NCBI GenBank assembly: GCA_963978545.1
Contig: OZ021731.1
Coordinates: 22,171,093 to 22,235,092, forward strand
DNA: 64,000 bases
Direction of reading: 5' to 3'
Origin: Linyphia triangularis
Lineage: Eukaryota > Arthropoda > Arachnida > Araneae > Linyphiidae
The notes below the pieces were generated by a model. The model ran no database searches, was not told the origin of the DNA, and saw nothing but the letters and a program-made list of their open reading frames with translations. This document shows positions 63,401 to 64,000 of the stretch, one piece after another (within the stretch, counting starts at the first letter, position 1; each line of letters begins with the position of its first letter). The position numbers and the translations under genes are program-made.

Positions 63401-64000
63401 AAAGGATGATTTAATAATTTTATAGATACAATTAAATTTCTCATACTAAATATTAATTACATACTTGTGAAGTAATCTGTGAAGAAAGAGGAGCTAAAAA
63501 GGGAAAATCTTTTGTTTAGACATAAGTAAAAGTATACTTTTTGCAGGTAAAACTGGTTCAGATCAGAAAAATGCAGATCCTTGAAACAGGGACAAAGAAA
63601 AGGAAAATGTTACATAAAAACAAAAAGAGGAAATCCTCCAAAAGGAGGAAAATTCTCATCCCTGCAAATTACACAAATACTATAAAAGTAAACAATAATT
63701 TAGGGTGAGAAATTAAGATAATAGGGTCATTCCATATCAATTCAATCTGATCTTCTCTGAATTTAAAGAAATGTTGTCAATTCTCATAACCAAAAAAAAA
63801 AAAAAAAGCAAGAATGTTTTTAATAAAACAGTGCTTATTGGGTAAAACATTTAATAAGTCCCAATAAACCTTTCAAGAAAATTACAATATGTACATTTTA
63901 CTAAAGGAGGATACCTACTCTAACAATACTAGGTCACCCCACTGAAACTGTCCAAGAGAGTCAACACCTGTGGCCATATCAGTACACAACTGCAAATCCT
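39265..64000 (-). CDS. SUPT5H: Transcription elongation factor SPT5, C-terminal half (13 exons, 5' part outside window)
   Basis: SPT5 pairs with SPT4 as DSIF, binds the RNA polymerase II clamp and controls pausing and elongation in the nucleus. The exons join as 64000-63919, 63060-62991, 62909-62784, 61422-61285, 60457-60223, 58396-58291, 58183-58062, 51371-51260, 49462-49263, 47790-47671, 41802-41690, 41051-40956 and 39405-39265. They total 1661 nt, giving 552 codons and a stop with every intron GT-AG and phases matching. Visible residues (numbered from the window edge): a KOW-type segment at 20-60, a KOW containing [14 protein letters not shown] at 81-135, a KOW containing [20 protein letters not shown] at 205-245, GSRTP/GSQTP repeats at 262-325, a Pro/Ser/Tyr-rich TPSP region at 335-436, and two C-terminal KOW-like units at 445-552. 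Human SPT5 is about 1087 residues, so the acidic N-terminus, NGN domain and first KOWs lie to the right. Threonines in the repeats are P-TEFb (CDK9) targets in known animals. Introns range from 81 to 6690 nt and are loaded with transposons. Confidence 0.96.
40109..40870 (+). repeat. TATATATAAAA-led repeat with degenerate ~140-bp tandem units
   Basis: It starts TCTCTATATATAAAATCGAA then GTATGTCTGTCTGCC and ATTACTACACCATTCATCCG, a leader common in arthropod dispersed repeats. Four units follow, each with TTTTAAAGGGTCAAA, AGGA-TA, AATCACAACT and GTCAACAAGG-ATA-AAAGTAAG boxes. It lies in the SPT5 intron 39406-40955, 85 nt from an exon. Confidence 0.6.
40956..41051 (-). CDS. SUPT5H: SPT5 exon 12 of the visible part
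   Basis: It has 32 codons, phase 0 at both ends, and encodes [20 protein letters not shown] then [12 protein letters not shown]. Human has [25 protein letters not shown]. The acceptor is GATTTCAG and the donor GTAAGT. Confidence 0.96.
41690..41802 (-). CDS. SUPT5H: SPT5 exon 11 of the visible part (C-terminal KOW)
   Basis: It encodes [20 protein letters not shown] then [13 protein letters not shown], matching human SSDWVTTDIQVKVRDTYLD and GQTGVIRSV. This opens the C-terminal KOW pair after the CTR. Confidence 0.95.
42259..42738 (+). repeat. Left long terminal inverted repeat
   Basis: It contains AGGTCAAACAATTTGACCTT (a small internal palindrome) and ends around TGGGACCGCAATGGGATGCC. Each block is found inverted at the right end of the element. 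Confidence 0.8.
42716..44602 (+). pseudogene. Broken transposase of the long-TIR element
   Basis: The longest open piece (42955-43974, 339 codons) contains an N-terminal basic HTH-like stretch ([20 protein letters not shown]), then [35 protein letters not shown] and a Cys cluster ([18 protein letters not shown]). It ends [20 protein letters not shown] and GFHWNN. After an in-frame TGA at 43972 the same frame continues to [16 protein letters not shown] (44115-44163). A frameshift then leads to [20 protein letters not shown] (about 44226-44285) and [17 protein letters not shown], and another to a tail with [16 protein letters not shown]. The Asp of CDFSENY, the Asp of FSDGAASHY and the third block look like a DDE/D catalytic set. 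At the 5' end a frame change near 42955 separates an upstream 42716-42988 segment. The multiple breaks show this copy is inactive. Confidence 0.8.
44678..45943. mobile_element. Nested CAGGGGTC element, 1266 bp
   Basis: The ends CAGGGGTC and GACCCCTG are flanked by GATAAT on both sides (44672-44677, 45944-45949). Both arms carry multiple TATAGGA/ATAGGAC motifs, many more on the right. The middle has an inverted pair built on CGGATTCTG/CAGAATCCG. The 167-codon frame inside (44888-45391) resembles nothing I know and I do not call it a gene. It sits 3' of the transposase remnant and before the right TIR, so it inserted into the larger element. Confidence 0.75.
46362..46834 (-). repeat. Right long terminal inverted repeat
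   Basis: It is the inverted, diverged copy of the left repeat, beginning TTGGCATCCCATTGCGGTCC on the plus strand and ending GACATGGAATGACCC. Substitutions are scattered over its whole length, so the element is old. Confidence 0.8.
46942..47172 (-). pseudogene. Orphan coding-like terminal exon, product unrecognised
   Basis: On the minus strand a good acceptor (TTTCTTTGGCGCAG) leads into an open frame of 76 codons, [20 protein letters not shown] through [20 protein letters not shown] to [17 protein letters not shown] and TAA. An AATAAA follows at about 46873-46880, some 65 nt after the stop. Composition is protein-like rather than low-complexity. It is not an SPT5 exon: joining it to the phase-1 donor at 47671 gives an immediate stop, and human SPT5 has no such segment. 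It may be the last exon of a nested gene, a retrocopy fragment, or part of another transposon. Confidence 0.4.
47671..47790 (-). CDS. SUPT5H: SPT5 exon 10 of the visible part (TPSP repeats)
   Basis: It is 120 nt and encodes [20 protein letters not shown] then [17 protein letters not shown]. The SPMTPGAP box is shared with the human protein. It ends in phase 1 and joins exon 11 across a 5868-nt intron that contains the long-TIR DNA transposon. Confidence 0.95.
48427..49233. mobile_element. TAGGG/CAGGG-ended element, 807 bp, 6-bp TSD CATGGA
   Basis: The left end is TAGGGTTACAG and the right end GTGTGGAAACCCTG. Exact CATGGA duplications lie at 48421-48426 and 49234-49239. Several ATGACTTTCC/TTTCCATGAC motifs are repeated inside. 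It lies in the SPT5 intron 47791-49262 and ends only about 30 nt before the donor of the preceding exon. Confidence 0.7.
49263..49462 (-). CDS. SUPT5H: SPT5 exon 9 of the visible part (Pro/Ser/Tyr-rich)
   Basis: It is 200 nt. It opens with the acidic [20 protein letters not shown], continues with [20 protein letters not shown] and ends [14 protein letters not shown]. This is the second, less regular half of the CTR, rich in TP and SP sites. The acceptor is CCTTATAG and the donor GTAAGT. Confidence 0.94.
50537..50881. mobile_element. CAGGGTTCCCAC MITE, 345 bp, second copy
   Basis: It shares with the 38143-38740 element the start CAGGGTTCCCACTCAAATCA, the TTTTAAGGACCTAATTAA block and the TTTCAAGGCCTTGAAAACAA block. 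The right end is degraded (GTGGGAAGACTG). The flanks TTTAAA and TTAAAA share TTAAA. Confidence 0.75.
51260..51371 (-). CDS. SUPT5H: SPT5 exon 8 of the visible part (CTR repeats)
   Basis: It encodes [20 protein letters not shown] then [17 protein letters not shown], matching the human CTR end [21 protein letters not shown]. The acceptor is CTTTTAG and the donor GTATGT. Confidence 0.95.
52855..54883. mobile_element. hAT-type element, 2029 bp, inserted in the gag remnant
   Basis: The termini CAGAGTTCATTCTAG and CTAGGATGAACTCTG are flanked by CACTACGG (52847-52854) and CACTACTG (54884-54891), a 7/8-matching 8-bp duplication. Subterminal CCCTTTTTCA/TGCCCTTTTTC motifs recur at both ends. No transposase was recognised, so it is probably non-autonomous. 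It carries a Helitron-like piece near its middle. Confidence 0.8.
53785..54571 (+). mobile_element. Helitron-like (Helentron?) fragment
   Basis: The 3' end is a G+C-rich block with repeated GAGCGCAGCGAGGCG and GCGAGCGTTAGCGAGC, then a compact hairpin, AGGGGGC-GAA-GCCCCCT (54553-54569), directly followed by AG, as in Helitron termini (hairpin then CTAG/CTRR). The left boundary is uncertain and put near TATATCTATATATTTAATAG. Confidence 0.5.
55485..57088. mobile_element. CATACCTGCCAAC TIR element, 1.6 kb
   Basis: An exact 13-bp inverted terminal pair, CATACCTGCCAAC / GTTGGCAGGTATG, is followed on the right by a GTACGG/CCGTAC-rich subterminal zone (56985-57070). The left arm has only a weak version of this zone. 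Target duplications are unclear (5/8 match at best). The centre is a tandem satellite. Confidence 0.6.
56170..56880. repeat. ~190-bp degenerate tandem repeat, about four units
   Basis: Each unit contains in order: an AAAGC-CTTT-GGTTTTC box, TTTATTAA, TAAAGTCCGAGAAAACGAA, a TTGGTTCGCCAAATC box, GTCGGCAAC, GAAAACAATG, a GCGCTTTAGTGC box, and GTCCAAAAGAA. Units start near 56180, 56330, 56520 and 56715. It is more G+C-rich than its surroundings and lies inside the CATACCTGCC element. Confidence 0.65.
57107..57776. mobile_element. Foldback element, copy 2 (AGGCGACTGCAATTTTTGG ends)
   Basis: The two halves are inverted repeats of about 200 bp each. The ends are AGGCGACTGCAATTTTTGG, followed by blocks with AATCCACTGGTCTRCC, GACTTTTAATAAGTTGAACT and AACTTGCCAAATA. 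The inverted repeat extends slightly into the flanks (GCTCAGTT). A near-full second copy is at 25608-26272. Confidence 0.75.
58062..58183 (-). CDS. SUPT5H: SPT5 exon 7 of the visible part (CTR repeats)
   Basis: It encodes [20 protein letters not shown] and then [20 protein letters not shown]. The G-S-(R/Q)-T-P-x-Y units are the C-terminal repeat region of SPT5, phosphorylated by P-TEFb in known animals and docking elongation and capping factors. The next intron (51372-58061) is the largest visible, 6690 nt, and is mostly transposon sequence. Confidence 0.95.
58291..58396 (-). CDS. SUPT5H: SPT5 exon 6 of the visible part
   Basis: It encodes [20 protein letters not shown] then [15 protein letters not shown], nearly identical to the animal KOW5 core. 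The donor GTATTG is weak but is fixed by the frame, because GG plus the next exon's T makes Gly. A 107-nt intron separates it from the next exon. Confidence 0.95.
58475..59708. mobile_element. CAGGGATGAG element, 1234 bp, 6-bp TSD TAATAT
   Basis: The left end is CAGGGATGAGTTTGG and the right end AAAAAACTCATCCGTG. TAATAT is repeated at 58469-58474 and 59709-59714. Between about 58790 and 59260 there are degenerate repeats carrying GCGAAAA/GATGAAAATNA, GGCAACTCT-like and ATAGCG-TTGTATTGG motifs. A 159-codon plus-strand frame here has no recognised domain. Confidence 0.7.
60223..60457 (-). CDS. SUPT5H: SPT5 exon 5 of the visible part (glycine-rich linker plus start of KOW5)
   Basis: It encodes [18 protein letters not shown], a low-complexity glycine stretch of roughly 45 residues with two poly-Gly runs (six and nine Gly), then [19 protein letters not shown] and GPYKG. 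The human counterpart is a shorter Gly-rich linker ending [17 protein letters not shown]. The GGN codon runs make a local G+C-rich, slippage-prone tract in an otherwise AT-rich region. Confidence 0.95.
60930..61192 (+). repeat. Dispersed repeat R3, intronic copy
   Basis: It matches 30455-30715 over most of its length, including TTTCAAGTCATTTCATTCAT, CATTTTGAGTAAGGTG and ACTTGCCAGATTAAGGAGAA. No terminal repeats or coding were recognised. Both copies run into TTA/ATT-rich sequence at the 3' side. Confidence 0.7.
61285..61422 (-). CDS. SUPT5H: SPT5 exon 4 of the visible part
   Basis: It is 138 nt, 46 codons in phase 0. It encodes [20 protein letters not shown] followed by [16 protein letters not shown], the second half of the KOW begun in the previous exon. 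The acceptor is TTTTTCAG and the donor GTAAGT. Confidence 0.96.
61495..61951. mobile_element. CAGGGTTCATAC MITE, 457 bp, 6-bp TSD
   Basis: The ends CAGGGTTCATAC and GTACGAACCCTG are flanked by ATTCAT (61489-61494) and ATTCTT (61952-61957), a 5/6 match. Internal CAGGAGTTACTAAGGAGTTTAG and AGGAGTTGCGAG motifs are repeated. It lies in the 1361-nt SPT5 intron upstream of exon 61285-61422. Confidence 0.7.
62784..62909 (-). CDS. SUPT5H: SPT5 exon 3 of the visible part
   Basis: It is 126 nt, 42 whole codons. It reads [20 protein letters not shown] followed by [20 protein letters not shown], the start of the KOW centred near residues 594-627 of the human protein. The donor is GTATGT. The intron upstream of it is only 81 nt, unlike the kilobase introns elsewhere in the gene. 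Confidence 0.96.
62991..63060 (-). CDS. SUPT5H: SPT5 exon 2 of the visible part
   Basis: It encodes [20 protein letters not shown] then HGN, a conserved KOW-type beta segment (human has GVIVRLERETFQVLNMYGK). The acceptor is TATATAG and the donor GTAAGA. It is 70 nt and begins in the third position of a split Asp codon. Confidence 0.95.
63258..63664. mobile_element. CAGGGATGAG MITE, 407 bp, 6-bp TSD CAAATT
   Basis: The ends are CAGGGATGAGAG and TTCTCATCCCTG. Exact CAAATT duplications lie at 63252-63257 and 63665-63670. It shares the first ten bases and a downstream AAATCCAAAAAT motif with the 58475-59708 element, so the two belong to one family. It lies in the 858-nt intron 63061-63918. Confidence 0.75.
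63919..64000 (-). CDS. SUPT5H: SPT5 exon 1 of the visible part (partial, runs off the window)
   Basis: The minus strand reads [20 protein letters not shown] then GDLVLLD, matching the segment just before the third or fourth KOW of animal SPT5. The donor is GTAGGT, chosen because it restores [13 protein letters not shown] across the junction. A second GT four bases further would put a stop in frame. The last codon is split 2+1 with the next exon. Confidence 0.9.

Overview
This is an AT-rich animal nuclear window with long introns and dense, layered transposon debris. No bacterial-type operon, CRISPR array or rRNA is visible. The one clear host gene is the C-terminal half of transcription elongation factor SPT5 (SUPT5H) on the minus strand. 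Its 13 visible coding exons between 39265 and 64000 join through GT-AG introns into one open frame of 552 codons plus stop. The protein and the transposon mix (hAT-type MITEs, a Mag-like Gypsy gag, a Jockey/CR1-like LINE tail, tRNA-derived SINEs, Helitron-like ends) fit an arthropod, perhaps a spider. The exact taxon is inference.

Layout. 1-1070: AT-rich sequence, then a CpG-richer block with a minus-strand splice-donor-like site, possibly the first exon of a gene running off the left edge. 1070-37000: no host gene recognised. Transposon pieces follow one another: hAT-type MITEs with 8-bp target duplications, a decayed hAT transposase C-terminus, a mariner-like MITE in (TA)n, a solo LTR with a 4-bp duplication, foldback elements, a LINE 3' end with a long (TAAA)n tail, and several dispersed families that share modules. 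37880-38990: a three-level nest, a SINE inside a MITE inside a tRNA-like sequence. 39000-64000: SPT5 3' end and introns. The introns hold a 4.6-kb DNA transposon with ~470-bp inverted repeats and a broken DDE/D-type transposase, an orphan coding-like exon, a Gypsy gag pseudogene split by a 2-kb hAT, a TIR element with an internal ~190-bp satellite, and a series of CAGGG-ended elements.

The most unusual pattern is that seven or eight different non-autonomous elements (38-64 kb) start with 5'-CAGGG (one TAGGG) and are flanked by 6-bp rather than 8-bp duplications. This suggests one transposition machinery with a 6-bp stagger that has repeatedly colonised SPT5 introns. Everything was read by eye. 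Family names for decayed elements are tentative, and no database was searched.
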